Shown piece after piece: positions 11,167 to 23,858 of a DNA stretch of 64,000 bases (its first letter is position 1; each line of letters starts with the position of its first letter). This DNA is from Sipunculus nudus (taxonomy: Eukaryota; Annelida; Sipuncula; Golfingiida; Sipunculidae). The position numbers and the translations under genes are program-made. Location of the stretch: positions 91,887,624 to 91,951,623 of the forward strand of contig CM049308.1 in NCBI GenBank assembly GCA_026874595.1. The letters run 5' to 3'. Below the pieces are notes generated by a model that had not been told where the DNA came from, searched no databases, and was given only the letters and a program-made list of their open reading frames with translations.

Positions 11167-12617
11167 ATTGCAATTTTTTGCAAATAGAAGACAAAAAAAA
11201 GAGATAAAATTACTCTTTTTACAAAAATGTGGATAAAATGTTATTAGTGTGAGCACATAGGTTCTCAATTTAAATAAATTTGATAAAATTGTTTCTTATT
11301 CAAAGTATTTTTACAAGGGATAATTAAAAGAAATTAAAAACTGTTACCAGATATTTTCAATTTAAATTTTAGTTAAAGGATAGCTTCACATTAAAAACGT
11401 AGCAAAAAGGGACATTTGAAATTGGTGACAAATATGAAAAAAATAGAATTAAATGTTATAAACTGAATATGTGAATTCAGCAATTATTTTTCAATATCTG
11501 TATTATAGAAATAAAATGTTTGGTAAATCGCGTCAGCTCAAAATTCTACAGTTTTGTTTATAAACTGTTTCTCTATGATGGCAATGTTAAATAATATTGT
11601 TATTCAACTTTACTTCCTTACTTATCTATAAAAATTAAATCATTGATGGACTTTTAAAATGTAAATTAAGATATGAGTTAGTTTAGAACAATCAGATTTT
11701 CCACATCTACATAAAAATTATCAACAGCTTACAGCCATTTTTTAAAGAAATGTAAAATAAAAAACAAAACAGATGTCGTACATTGAATTTTTATTCATAA
11801 AATTGAATTAACTTCTAAAATAGAGGTCACTTTTTCTATACAATATATAATTATTCAAAACCAGAATTTTATATGGTTACAAGTACTGAAATATAAACAA
11901 ATAGCATCACTGGAATAATGCTTGTAAATCTTTGGGAAGAAGTGTGGTAATATACAGCATATTAATCTCACTAACTGACCACTTTTAGCAAAAATGAAAC
12001 GAACATAACTCATATCTCTGAAAAAAGCAACAAAAATACACCATTACTGAGTGAACAGAAGAAACACCTAAGCTGTGACATTAATTAAAACAAGCCAAAA
12101 TTACACCATCACACTTCACAGACATTTATATAATCCCAACAATAGAGACATAGAGCACTCATTTTTCACTAGACCTACTAGACTAGTTGGAGACAATCTT
12201 CAACCCTTAGTGGCAACTCTTAATGACATATATATGTTCTCAGGTGGCATGTCCTTTATACAGATGGGAGACTTCAGGGTAAGGAATCTAAAAGGACCAG
12301 GGTATTTGGCCATTATAAAGGCCGCTATTGAGGAGTCACAGTTAACCAGCAGCAGCTCTACTGATATTACCAAGGTGCAGGTGAAATGTATTGGTTACAG
12401 TTTTTAAAGGAGTACCTTATCTTGAATGTTATCCCTGGTCCATGGGAACGTAAATTCAGATTGTCTCAAAAGTCTGTTCATTTATCCTTATTCTATTGAT
12501 GGTACCATTTACTCTATTTTAATAGTTCCAGTGTTTAAAGTTCTAACAAAAATATTTTTACTTAAAAAATTAATGCATTATGTACGATGTAAAAGACACC
12601 TTTTAGGCAAAAAAAAA

Positions 12618-12887
12618 GGTATGGTTCTCAGGCACCGCCCGCATAAATTTAACCCCCCACATCAAACATTTTTATTTTGATTTTCATCTTTCAAGAAAAT
12701 AAAATAATACAATTTAGATATGATTTCCTTTGTTATGTAGTGGTTTTACCTGTTTAGCAAAAAAAAAAAAACTGTTATTTTCATGCTCTTTCCTGATCAT
12801 ATGACTTTTTATCGAAACATACAACAAAAAGGTAAAAAATAAAATACCGCATTGATTTCTGAAAAAAAAGTGCCTGAGAACCATACC
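12618..12887. repeat. MITE-like inverted-repeat element (~270-300 bp)
   Basis: Perfect 18-bp inverted arms GGTATGGTTCTCAGGCAC (12618-12635) and GTGCCTGAGAACCATACC (12870-12887). Outside each arm is an A-rich or T-rich run and then a GGCY/RGCC remnant, so the true ends are probably about 12604 and 12904. The interior is AT-rich and non-coding. Confidence 0.65.
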
Positions 12888-13357
12888 TTTTTTATTTTTT
12901 TGGCCTTAAATATGAATACATTAATTGATATGAATGAGATGAAAATATTATTAATAAAAATATACATTACATCTGGAATTCTTTTTAAAAGATAAGTTAT
13001 TGCATAAAAAGAATTACTTCTTTAAAGAGCAAGGTCCTTTGCAATAAATAACAATTCTCTAATATTGCTTGTTTGTTATGAATATGTTCAAACTCCACAG
13101 TTAAATGGTTTGGATGGAGGGCCTTCTTGTTCTTCAGTGAATGTTCATATGATAATAAATAACCACATTATAATATTCATAAATAATACACATTCATATA
13201 ATTGAATTGCTTACATTATTAAAATAAAAATCATATACATTTAAACTCCCTGAGATATTCTAAAGATCCTGTATATTAAAATTAGTTATTTCATGTAAAC
13301 ACTGTGTACAAAGAGACCTTACATACCATAAAATAAAGACTATTTCTCAACTGTTTA

Positions 13358-13420
<63 letters not shown>
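13358..13420. repeat. (CA)n(TA)n compound microsatellite
   Basis: About eight CA units run directly into about twenty TA units. Confidence 0.95.
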
Positions 13421-14706
13421 CTGCCAATGGGAATCAATCCTATGACCTGATTGCTGGTCATTTGCTCAACTGGCAATTGGAAGGTCATGGGTTTGATTCT
13501 CATCATCAGTGAACCGACTTTTCTAGGTATTCATGTTCCATTTCTCTATACCATGAACCAGCATGGCTTTACTAACATCTCTGTATATAAATATATATTT
13601 ATAAATTGTCACTTTAAGCAAAACTATATTATTACATAAAATATAAAATATATTTAGAAATAAAAAACTACACAACTGATGAAAATAATTAAATAAAGCA
13701 CTGTGAGTGTTATAACTTTCACAATGTGATGAAATATATTTGGGTTTGCACACTAATAAAGTAATTCTGATAAAGGTAATAATTTCAGATTCTTTTTTCA
13801 AGGTCTTTTCATATACATATAGCATATGTAATAGGGCTGTGTACTGCCAAGACAAAATGATTCACGATACAGAATTGCAATAAGCAAATCAGTTTGCAAA
13901 ACTATTGCCCTGTAAAATTCATTGACAGGAATAAAAAATACCCCCCTGCACATTGATTAATGTGTATATACATAATATTTTGACAAATAGACAGGTGTTC
14001 CTGATGTCCTGGACTACTGACTCAGGTCCAGAAGCCAGGGACTACCAGCTGAGGACACAGCAAATTAAAGAATTTTAGACCAAGTTCGTTCTAGTCACAT
14101 ATTTTTTTATTTATTCTTTGCTATTTTATATGCTTTATTTAGGTTTCTCAAAAGATTTGTGAACTGGTGATATAATAGTGGGCAAATATTTATGCTTGAA
14201 GTTCATGCACAGATCGCAACTCTCTCAAGAGCTCTGACATTTGTTACAGCCCTAATATACGTAAAATTATTGTTTTGTATAGATCCCTCATCTGACTCCT
14301 ATCTTTAACAAGAAGTGAAAAATATCCCAAGGCTCACAGAAATTAGTTCAGTTCTGCATACAAGTAAAGTAACCTATGTGATTACAAAATTTGGTGCCAA
14401 TAGCTGCAGACAGAGGGTGACAGATAGCTGGTAACAGATAGTGGATACTGGATGATGGTTAATCATTGACAGTGAAAAAGCTAGCCAAGTGAACTAAAAT
14501 GTGACATGTTATGCTTCTTTTCATATTTAATAGTTATAAGCAATGCTAATTAAAGTATTAATGCAGCTACAAATCCACAAATTAATTATAAGTATTTATA
14601 AACATTATTTTACACACTAATATGTGTTCTGGTTCAAAATGGGTCATCAATCTAGCACAAAATGCACTTATTGATTTAATGTGGTACACTCTATAATGTG
14701 TACAGG

Positions 14707-16479
14707 TTATTCTGCAGTATCATAAAGATACATTACAGCAGTTGCATGATTGGTCAAGCTAACAGGAAGTGAGGCCTGCATCTGCCAATCAGCAGTGTCC
14801 ATTGTGAGGTCACATGAGTGCACCAAGTCATGAGAGTTAAATCCTCTTTCCATTCCTCCAGTGCAGTACAGTTTCCAAGATCCAAGTAATGCTCTCCCTC
14901 CAAGCCTGTGACTGCCATGTGTATTGAGAAATGAAGCAATTTCCCCTGTCACTGGATTGTAAAGCATCATTTTCTTTCCCTTTGGATCTTCATCAATGAT
15001 TAACAACTGCCCTGCCAATGGGAAAACATCACCAAGACCCACAGCAAGGTTATATTTTTGAATATGTGTCTCAAGCTCAGGCACCGGCACCCATGTCTTG
15101 GTGTGTGGGTTGTAGCACTGAGCTTTTGTATAGTTGGCCCTGTGATTTTCATTATTGACAGTGAAGCTGTGTATTCCACCTAACAAGTAAAGTCTACCAT
15201 CAAGGGAGGCCAGGGCACAGCGAGCAATCCCTTCACAGTCATAAAGATTAGGAAGTAGCGTCCATTGGTCAGTTTTCCTATTGTATTCTTCTCCGTCATT
15301 ACGAAAATTAACCTTCTGTTGACCTTTGCCCCCAACCACATATATTTTACCATCCAGTTCTGCAGTGCTGTGATTTGCTCTAGGTTTTAATAATGGCTGT
15401 ATGTCAATCCACTCATTGGATCTGCTGTCATACTTCAATGAGTCACACCTAGCCAACTGGTACTCTTCACCCCCTGTTATATAAATGGAATCTCCCATTA
15501 CTGTTACACCATACAGATGCTTTCCTTTGAATGGCAACTTGGTAAGGACCTTCCATGATTCCCAAGTGGGATGATAGTACCATATAAAGTTTCTTTTGTC
15601 TGACCCTGTTTCAGTATTTCTGGGTACAACAACAATGCATTCTTTTGGCCTACCTTTATATGGAGAAGAACAATTATTTTGAATATAAGATAAATCTGTA
15701 AGTTTGACATCTTTGTTAACTGCATAAATTTTCTCCAACCAAGGCCATTCATTCAATAATTTTATTAGGACTGATTTATTCACAGCCTCCCAATGAACAT
15801 ACTTTAACAGTGTTTCCTTTTCAATGTCATTTGAGTCATTATAATTAATCCAGCAATACAGTCTCTCTAACAGTCTTTCTTCATTGTTAATACAGCAGGC
15901 ATCATTAGATATATACTGGACTAACTTAATAAAATTTATTTTTAAAAATGCATCCAATTCTATTATGAATGTGAAGTTTTGTAGAATACACTGACGGGCT
16001 GAACGTTCAAGTGCTCTACATGAATGCCTCGCCCCGAGTTCCTCGACCATGAGACAGTTAAATGCTGTAAGATGCTGCAGAATAATAGAGGCACAATTTT
16101 CTGCTAAATTTCTGAACTGCAGGAAATCAGCAACTTCAAGAATATCCATTGCAGTATCTTGTGTAATATCAATTTTTCCTGTGTACATGTAGTTAAGAAC
16201 TGCATCAAAACTACTTGGTGTTATATGACAAGCATCTAATGATAATACATCCCCAGTCCTTGCTGTTTCATCGTGTGTGAACAACGCACGGAAGTATCGA
16301 CTGGAGGCTGCCAAGATGGCACGATGACAAGGGAATTCTTGGTCATCTATTCTGATTGTAACATCAGTGTAGAAGTTCTCCTTCCTCATTTCATTCATCT
16401 GTTTCATAATATCAGAAGCTTTTCCAGCTTCAATAAAATGACAATCTTTGACTGAATATTCCTCCTGGAGCTTGTTCAT
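14707..16479 (-). CDS. BTB-BACK-Kelch protein (KLHL family), main coding exon
   Basis: KLHL proteins are substrate adaptors of cullin-3 ubiquitin ligases: BTB binds CUL3 and dimerises, and the Kelch propeller holds the substrate. From the ATG at 16477-16479 there are 590 residues, ending in TAA at 14707-14709. BTB spans about 27-133 (FYTDVTIRIDDQEFPCHRAI, then AASSRYFRALF). BACK spans about 138-250. A Kelch propeller spans about 295-590, with GDSIYITGG, DGKIYVVGG, DGRLYLLGG and KLYCTGG blades and paired W/Y residues. Length and order are normal for the family. The frame stays open upstream to an acceptor (CTCTTTCAG before 16500), so at least one more 5' exon exists. I cannot assign the KLHL number. 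All of this coding region is in one uninterrupted exon. Confidence 0.9.
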   Translation of the reverse strand: MNKLQEEYSVKDCHFIEAGKASDIMKQMNEMRKENFYTDVTIRIDDQEFPCHRAILAASSRYFRALFTHDETARTGDVLSLDACHITPSSFDAVLNYMYTGKIDITQDTAMDILEVADFLQFRNLAENCASIILQHLTAFNCLMVEELGARHSCRALERSARQCILQNFTFIIELDAFLKINFIKLVQYISNDACCINNEERLLERLYCWINYNDSNDIEKETLLKYVHWEAVNKSVLIKLLNEWPWLEKIYAVNKDVKLTDLSYIQNNCSSPYKGRPKECIVVVPRNTETGSDKRNFIWYYHPTWESWKVLTKLPFKGKHLYGVTVMGDSIYITGGEEYQLARCDSLKYDSRSNEWIDIQPLLKPRANHSTAELDGKIYVVGGKGQQKVNFRNDGEEYNRKTDQWTLLPNLYDCEGIARCALASLDGRLYLLGGIHSFTVNNENHRANYTKAQCYNPHTKTWVPVPELETHIQKYNLAVGLGDVFPLAGQLLIIDEDPKGKKMMLYNPVTGEIASFLNTHGSHRLGGRALLGSWKLYCTGGMERGFNSHDLVHSCDLTMDTADWQMQASLPVSLTNHATAVMYLYDTAE

Positions 16480-17257
16480 TTCCACTTCTTTAGGCAAACA
16501 CTGAAAGAGGAAACAAGTTTATTACATGATGAAGACTGTTGTGTTTAAGTTTCAGCACTTTCTCACTTTCAGGTTCAGGTGATATTTTTATCACATGACA
16601 TGAAAGAGTAACATATATTCTATTATTTCATGTGATATGTTAATATCTTAGTATTGGTTTTATCTCGATCATATTATGTATGAAGCAATTAAAGTTAAGA
16701 AGTTAAGGAAATTTTCTAGCTTTTCAAGCATTATAATTGAGTGTAAATGCATAACTAAAACAAATGAAAACAAATCATCCTTACTGAAGTATAGGGATAT
16801 ACACCCCATTTAATTAAAAACCGATTGAAATGTACAAATTAAAACTATAAAGGCTCCTTTAACAAGCATGCAGGCACTACAACTATCACCATTAATTTTT
16901 ATAGTAGTTCATAATATGTTTATTAATAAATTTATTGGTTCCCTTTCTACTGCAATATATAATGGCCTGTGGCTGTGGTCTGTCACAACAACAATAATGG
17001 AATGTGTGACCACAGAAGGGGGCGTGTCACGGATTTTGACAGCTGACCTAAGGAACTGGTCACTGCTCGCTGCGCGCTGAAAGAGCGATAAACATCCTTC
17101 ACCATCAAAATGCAGACTTACATCACAACAAAATGGTTCACAGTGATGACGTGGTTTTGTGGCACCTTGTTGTCTTTCCAGGATTAAATTGCTTCTTACT
17201 TTCCATTACATCAAACCTACCGCAATGACCCCAGATGAGTTTGTTTTGGCTACTTAC

Positions 17258-17269
17258 AGACAGCGCCAT
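17258..17269 (-). CDS. Possible first coding exon of the Kelch gene
   Basis: On the minus strand, ATGGCGCTGTCT is followed at once by a strong donor GTAAGT (17257-17252). Joined to the acceptor at 16500/16501 it gives MALS followed by CLPKEVEMNKL, in frame with the 590-residue BTB-Kelch reading frame. The intron would be about 757 bp. The fit of ATG, donor and phase is good, but the exon is only 12 coding bases. The GACAGCGCCATCTA motif also occurs in repeats of invertebrate genomes, so this remains a hypothesis. Confidence 0.4.
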
Positions 17270-17299
17270 CTATAGGACTATAAGACTTTGGTAATCAAA

Positions 17300-19640
17300 A
17301 TTGCCGTTAGATGTCTCTGACAGTTTAAACACTCCTAATGGGGAAACCAGAGCTTTTGCAGATTTTTAGTTAATTTGTAATATTACTATATACTAGTATG
17401 CACTCCAGTATTTAATGGAAGTGCCATATATTTTAAATAATTTAAGTTAATCTGAGTGGCATCTAAGGTCTAGCGGTACTGAAAATGTGCCCCAATTACT
17501 TCGTTTGCAATATAAATAAGCCTTAAATAAGGCTCATGAGTAATAACTCATGAATGACTTCTTAATTTAACTTTAACGAGCAGTTGACCTCTATTTGTGC
17601 AGTTGTAAATTAAAATGTTGTAATTCTGGTTTTATCCAGTTCTAACATTTAAAGTTTTGTTATAGTGTCAGATTGAAAATCACTTTGTTTGGCAATAATG
17701 GAATTTTATCGATCAACCATATAAAATTATCAATCACTCATATATAGAATAACTGGCTCTAGTATAAGATATTGTCATATTTCTGTAACAATTATATATA
17801 ATTTATCTTACGTTCATTCGCATACAATATTATATAAAATATAACAGACCATAGAGCAAACTGTATGGTATTAGTGACTGCAAACTCACTTAAACTAAAT
17901 ATAATAGGCACCATATTATAAATTAAATGATAAAAATACTTAAATAACTCAGAAACATAACCTCATATTCACAGAAATTCATAATTTCAATATAGTAGGC
18001 TAAAGTGATATACAGACAGATATTTACGTGAACCCTACTATAGCCTAGCTGTTACATAGATAAAAGCATTGGGTGTGCATGGCGTCCGGGAACGTTTTGC
18101 CCATGCACTAAAGAATATAAATAAATATAAGATTTATACACTATCTTATTTTTTTCATAATCTTATTATATTGTTCCTATGACTTGATGTATGGTCTACA
18201 ACGGACATAAAGAAGTCCTTCGGAGACAAAAGTTTTTTTTACCGGTATTTCTATTTTTATCACATTTTAATGTACCAGACGTTCCGGTGCATACACACAA
18301 TATTGGTGTGCCAAATTGATAGACAGCGCAAGGTCATTGTTTACATATAAACTATTTATATGTTTAACTTTAAACGATCTATCGGTAGAGCTATATGTTT
18401 ACGAAGATTTTAATCAGATTATAATGTCCGAAGTAACAATACATGTGGTCAAATATTTTAAGTGGCTGTTGGACACGTGGGAGTGGTCGCTTGTTTACAG
18501 AAGGCCGTACCATGTCAAACTCCGTGTTTGAGAATGGTAATATCCCATTCCTCTTGGTTTATACCCGGGTCTAAACTGGATCTGAGTTAGACAGTATCTG
18601 CTACATCAGCCGTGAGGTACGTTACGTTTATTGTACTGCGTTAATTTTTGTCTGTGTAAAAGACACCTGTTTCATACAAAAACTTTCCTACCCTTAAAAT
18701 GTAGCTTTTATGGTGTGACTGGCTCAGAAAGAGATATTTAAAGAAAGATAATGCTTATATAATATAATATTTTATATATAATGTTTTTTACGAATCGAAA
18801 CAGGCTTTAAAACTGATATTAAACGAAAGGACACAGGACTGGTTTCCCTCAACTAAACTAATTGAGAAAAAAATATTTATAAGTTTACATTAAATTTAGG
18901 AATAACCTGTTACAAATAGTATAACAAGAGCGATAAAATGAAATCACCAGGTTTTTGGCTTTTAATTAACTTACGTGAGAAAACGTAACAGTGATTATTT
19001 GCGACTACTTTGGGGATCGTGAAAATTAATTTGATGTTGATACTGATAATGCTGGAACTCCTTAGGATTCCGAACTTTCATATTTTGCCGTAATACAACT
19101 TTTCTATCAGTATATATTACTATGCGCATTATGCATGAGTAATTATCGTATGCGCATTGTGTATCTTCTGCTTATTGCGGGTCAGATAAGCAAGCATTGC
19201 GAGTTTCAAGTGAGATCAGTTGTAAACCATGTAGAGTATCCGATGGGAGAGATAGGGCAGCGTATTCTTTGCTGTCTTGACTGTGCTATGAATAACATGA
19301 TCTTTCTTTGCCGATGTACCAGTCCCGGCGGTAGGTGTCGCTATAGCATGATGCATGGGACAGGTCCAGTACATAATCACCCCTTATTCATTTTAGTGCA
19401 TGATTCTTAAAAAATGTCTAAATAAAAACAGCTCATTTAAGCGATCCAGCAACGGAGGCGAAGCTTCAGGTTTTATAGATATATTTTAGCTGATATGTTT
19501 TTAGCAATAATATCCCCTTCTATCTCTTTTTTCCTTTTTATTCAAACACCTATTGCCTACTTATTGTGCATTGTCTATTTTATCCAGTGGTGAACGCTGG
19601 CATTGTACTTTTGTTATTTCTTTGTAATAAAATTTCGTGC
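17300..19640. other. No gene seen between the Kelch and sushi/CBM14 genes
   Basis: AT-rich unique-looking sequence between two divergently transcribed genes. A 91-codon frame at 19135-19410 begins with a hydrophobic stretch but lacks domain features or splice sites. It probably holds the promoter regions of both neighbours. Confidence 0.35.
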
Positions 19641-19645
19641 ACCAC

Positions 19646-19656
19646 TTTATAATATA
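19646..19656 (+). promoter_or_regulatory. Possible TATA box of the sushi/CBM14 gene
   Basis: TTATAATATAT lies about 65 bp upstream of the ATG at 19719, leaving room for a short leader of about 40 nt. In AT-rich DNA a match like this has limited weight. Confidence 0.35.
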
Positions 19657-19718
19657 TGACGCACAGTGCTTCGCTTATTCCCCTTTACTTCTTTCAGTAT
19701 CACAAAGCAACAACTATA

Positions 19719-22700
19719 ATGAAGCTTGTCGTGGGAATTCTGGCCGCATTGGCCTTGGTCGCAAAAGGTCAGTATATAAGTTTTTCCTTTATTCAATGAC
19801 ACGCATGCGCCTTCACATTGCAGAAAATATGTTCCTTTTTTTAACAAGAAAGCACCATTACAAGAACAGAATATCACAAGATTTGGCTGATTGGTACAGG
19901 GAAAGTTTTCATGAATCCTCTCTTTTACGTCACCTCTAAATAGTAACAAATCGATTAATTCAGAAACTACGTACTTTCGTAACAGTAATAATACGACAAT
20001 TCCCTTTTGAGGGCTCTTCTCTTTCAAAGATATATCTCTTAATTACACGTGCAGGCGTCTAAAAAGCATGCAGCCCCGTAAAATAAGGTCTAAATCCATA
20101 ACCTTCCTGTTAAATGAGATGCTAAGCTCATAAAAAAATTAAAATAATTATGAATTTTATCCTGTAGGTGGCGCATCTGGCTGTGGTGACCCTGAGGCAG
20201 GTTCACCATTGGTCAACTCCTTTCATGTTTCTCTTAGCGACAGCAAAGTGACGTACGCGTGTGCCAAGGGATTCCGGTACAAGTCCGGTGATTGGGAGCG
20301 CACTTGTAACAGTGACGGCAAATGGTCAGGCGCCAGTCTGAAATGCACCGGTATTACTCTGAAACAAGTCTCTTTTTTTTCTTTTCATTTAAATTTTGTG
20401 AAATTACATTTTCTGCATCCTGTAAATGTTGTTAAGTAATAAGAACAGAAAACCAAGTTCTTCAAACTATTTTTAAAACTGAACCCTGAATGTACATGTG
20501 CAGGGAAACGGTACCTTATTTAAGGCACTATAGTGTGTACTATGTCATTTTTATCCGTAAACGTTAAGTAATTGTTCTGCATCAAATTCCAGGAAATTTT
20601 GCCTTAGTTCATGATCGCCCACAAATAATTAAATATGCCATGTAATTATGTGTCGATGGTAATACAGTGAATACATTTCAGTGATGATGGTTCGAAACAC
20701 TTGAAAATTTTGTCAAACCCACTATGTTATCAGTTTTTTCTTGTGTCATATAAAGGCACAACTGATTCCATGCTATTACGTCTCCTGTTTTTTTTTATAT
20801 TCTTATCCCTGTTTTTTGTTTCTTCGTCTTTTGGTTCTTCTTCCTACATGCCTTTTCTTTTTTATTCCATTTTTTCTCTTCCTGAGCCTTACCCTTTATA
20901 ACACGATTCGCATGACCTTTTTAAATAAACGGATGCATCTACTTCAGAACATGGATATCGATGTTTGGGTAGCAAATTTTCGCCAATGTTAACAGATTAA
21001 CAGTTTTTTTCCTATATTTACACAATACTGTTACCAGGTAATTGTGTGAAGGACTGTGCTGGCCTTCCTGACGGCGACTACCAGTCCTGCTCGAGCTGTG
21101 GTTGGTTCCTCTCCTGTGTAGGTGGCACCATGATCGCTCAGCGTCCCTGTCCCTCTAACCTGGTCTGGGATGACCAGAACAAGTGGTGTGGATGGCTCTC
21201 CGCTACATGCTGTACGTAATGTATAGTATTCTTAAAATCAGAATTTATATACTGTCCAAATTACCATCAAAATCCGGAAAAAGCAGTTGGCAGAGTTCCG
21301 ATAAAGCAATAAAGTTAAATGGGAAAGTTCGGAAAAAGCAAGAATGTAAAAAGAAAGATAAATAAAAAAGGAAAACAACTTCACAATAATTACAAATTAA
21401 TAACCATCTGGTGGTGAAATCAAATGCTAATAAATGGCCTTCCTACGGGTCCAATGTGATGTTTTGCAGAGCGGTGCACTGATGTTTTGAATATAATCAT
21501 ATACATTCATTAGACAGATTGAGTCTATGGAGTTTGGTAGAAGTGACTCCTTTGCGTATCATTAACAGCACTTGTATTGCATTAGCTTTTGGAAGATAGA
21601 GAGATAGCTATATAGAGTATAAAAAGAGAGATAACGGTATCTATAATACTTTTCCTTTTGAGACGAATCTTTTGGCGGGAAAAAAAACATTCCGTGTGCG
21701 CATACGATACATAGTGAGATCTTGTTGAAATACCGCGTGCCCTTCTTGACGTTATTAGTTTTTAATGGCACAATCAGATGGCTCTTTTTCTGTGTGTCTG
21801 TGGAAATGTTCCGACAGACAACCCTGATACAAACATACTAACCCGGTGAAATTAATGTTTGTATTTGGTAGACAAAAACATCGTTCTTAATTCTTTTTTT
21901 TTAATTTAATCGCAAGGAACGTTGTGAAATTTAAGCGAAGATGTTCCATATGAAAGACAAATGCTCACAAACACCTGCCTGAATTTACAAAATAGTTATA
22001 CTGTCAACGATGAAACGAGCTGTGGAACAGAATCTCCATAAAATTTGATAATTAATTGAGAAAGGTCCTTTATCTTTGTCCAAACAATTGTTGTTGTTGT
22101 TGTTGTTATTATTATTATTATTATTACGATTATATTTTTACTGAATCGTTAAAAATAATTATTATCTTTGAACCATCACACGTGCATATAGTGTGTTTAT
22201 TATAGGCTTGTTACAGACCACGTACCACTTGAACAAAACGGCATGTGTATCTCATAAGTGATGCGTCTATTATAATGGAAACGGAATATTTCTGATTGGA
22301 CTGGCTCAGTCGGCATGTTTTAATGTCGCTATATATGGCAACACATGTAACAGGTACTGCCATCTGGTGACAAATAAAATAACTAATTATTGGACCGTCA
22401 TGTTTGTCCCCCAGACATTCCAGGCTCATTTATGTTTATTAAGGCTTAGAATAACATCTTATTTTACATAATGTATAGTGGCGAACATACTTCCTAAAGT
22501 CTGGCATGTCTATATTCGGGCTAGTAATACTTCTTTTGATAGAATTTCATTTATTATGAGTGCGCATATTTGATTGCTAGGGGACTGTGTGAACGACTGT
22601 ACTGGGAAGGCTGACGGTGACTACCAGGCCTGTGACGGCTGCGGTTACTACTACACCTGCTCTAACGGCCGCACCTACAACAGAGAGTGTCCAGTGCTGG

Positions 22701-23432
22701 CCACTGGCTCCGCCCTGGTGTGGGATGACCGAAACAAACGCTGTGACTGGGAGTCCCAGACGTGCACAAAAAGTAAGACATTGCATGAAAACCATGGGAC
22801 TTTTAACAGTAAACATGAATACAGACTGTACTATAAATACCAAAATAACAAATATAACACATCACAATATTTAATGTAGTATTCATCCATTACTTAACCC
22901 CAAAATGCTTTTTATGTTGCCTTTCGGTGTTCAAAGACCTCACATGTTGAAGAGCATTGTCTTTCTTCTTAATAATGTAATCATTGTATTGTTCTTCTTG
23001 TTTATGTATGACCCATGTCGTGTATTCGGCAGTTAAGAACCTCTTTTATAGAAACCCCCCCCCCGTATTTTCAAGAAATTAGTTTACCTCACTTCACTTA
23101 TGTGTTACAACCTTTATAAATGTCATAATTAAAATAAAACTAAAAATATTTTAATAAATAAATTATAAAATTATAAATTATAAAATAAAAATATAAAAAA
23201 TTATTTTTATCGATTCCCGATGCTTACAGGCTGCATGGTGTCAAAGCACTATTTAATATTAAATCCATTTTCTGCCATTAGCTGAACGAGCTGGCAAGTA
23301 CTTTTTTTAGTCGATGTTATATAAATAATTATTTTTCGTATAATTTGTGTATATAGGTGTGTTCCGTTCTGGACGTTTTATTAATATTTTGAAAATATCA
23401 TTGCAGGCACGTACCTGAACCCACAAAACTGA
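19719..23432 (+). CDS. Secreted protein with sushi (CCP) and two chitin-binding (CBM14) domains
   Basis: Five exons: 19719-19767, 20168-20350, 21038-21211, 22581-22772 and 23407-23432 (TGA 23430-23432). All join in frame to 207 residues. Exon 1 encodes a signal peptide, MKLVVGILAALALVAK. Exon 2 is one CCP/sushi domain with four cysteines and the W before the last (CGDP, YACAKGF, CNSDGKW, LKC). Exons 3 and 4 each encode one peritrophin-A/CBM14 domain with the DGDYQ.C..CG...C and LVWDD..K.C.W...C patterns. Exon 5 adds a short STYLNPQN tail. Every intron is phase 1, so each domain is a symmetric, shuffle-ready exon and can be skipped without breaking frame. CBM14 domains bind chitin; CCP domains mediate protein contact in complement-like proteins. 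A role in mucus, shell or chitin matrix, or in recognition of chitinous surfaces, is inference only. No membrane anchor is present. Confidence 0.88.
22089..22127. repeat. (TTG)n(TTA)n trinucleotide microsatellite
   Basis: A run of TTG units passes into TTA units, inside intron 3 of the sushi/CBM14 gene. Confidence 0.85.
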
Positions 23433-23852
23433 GCCCGAGATGGACAGACGACATCTGTTCTGCGCCATCCAGCCAAATAGAATAATTCTTTGGATTTTGA
23501 TAGTGATCTCAATATGATCTGTATAATTACCGCCTTTGCTATCAGTTTCTCCGGCCTTGTTCCTCTAATTACTGCACGATATACGCTCGTCTATTTCAAA
23601 CACTGTAGGCTTTGTAGGATTTGTTGAGAGAATGCAGATTGATTTCCATTTGTTTTCTTACACCGGCATGGTTTTTATACATTTATAAATCTGTTTGAAA
23701 AAAACCGAGTTGTTGTTTATCATTCACCTTTATTTTGACTTCATGGGTATGCCTGAACCGCTCAACAAGAGAACATGTTCTAATGTTCTTAATCTCTGAA
23801 AGACGCACGGTCATCTGTCTTCTTCTATATCATCATACAGAAGATGCGCCAA

Positions 23853-23858
23853 ATTAAA
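23853..23858 (+). terminator. Possible poly(A) signal of the sushi/CBM14 gene
   Basis: ATTAAA lies 421 bp after the TGA, before the start of the H element at 24051. It is the most plausible signal in the trailing sequence, but it is not the canonical hexamer. Confidence 0.4.

Larger units (their letters stand above)
11167..14700. other. AT-rich intergenic stretch with no firm gene
   Basis: Apart from the inverted-repeat element at 12618-12887 and the microsatellite at 13358-13420, nothing is recognisable. A 110-codon frame at 12075-12407 has a varied, protein-like composition but no match I know and no clear splice context. On the minus strand, ATTAAA at about 14675-14680 lies just past the Kelch stop codon and could be its poly(A) signal. 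Confidence 0.4.

Noticed and set aside
13428-13520. Possible tRNA-derived SINE (GGTCATGGGTTTGATTCTCA resembles a B box)
   Set aside because: No A box at the right distance and no tail; the segment is instead a weak inverted repeat next to a microsatellite.
16480-16497. Kelch ORF starting at 16497
   Set aside because: That codon is TTG, not ATG; the first ATG in the exon is at 16477-16479, and the open frame further upstream points to splicing.
22577-22843. Minus-strand and alternative plus-strand frames across the second CBM14 exon
   Set aside because: They are shadows of the GC-richer coding exon 22581-22772, whose cysteine pattern identifies the true frame.
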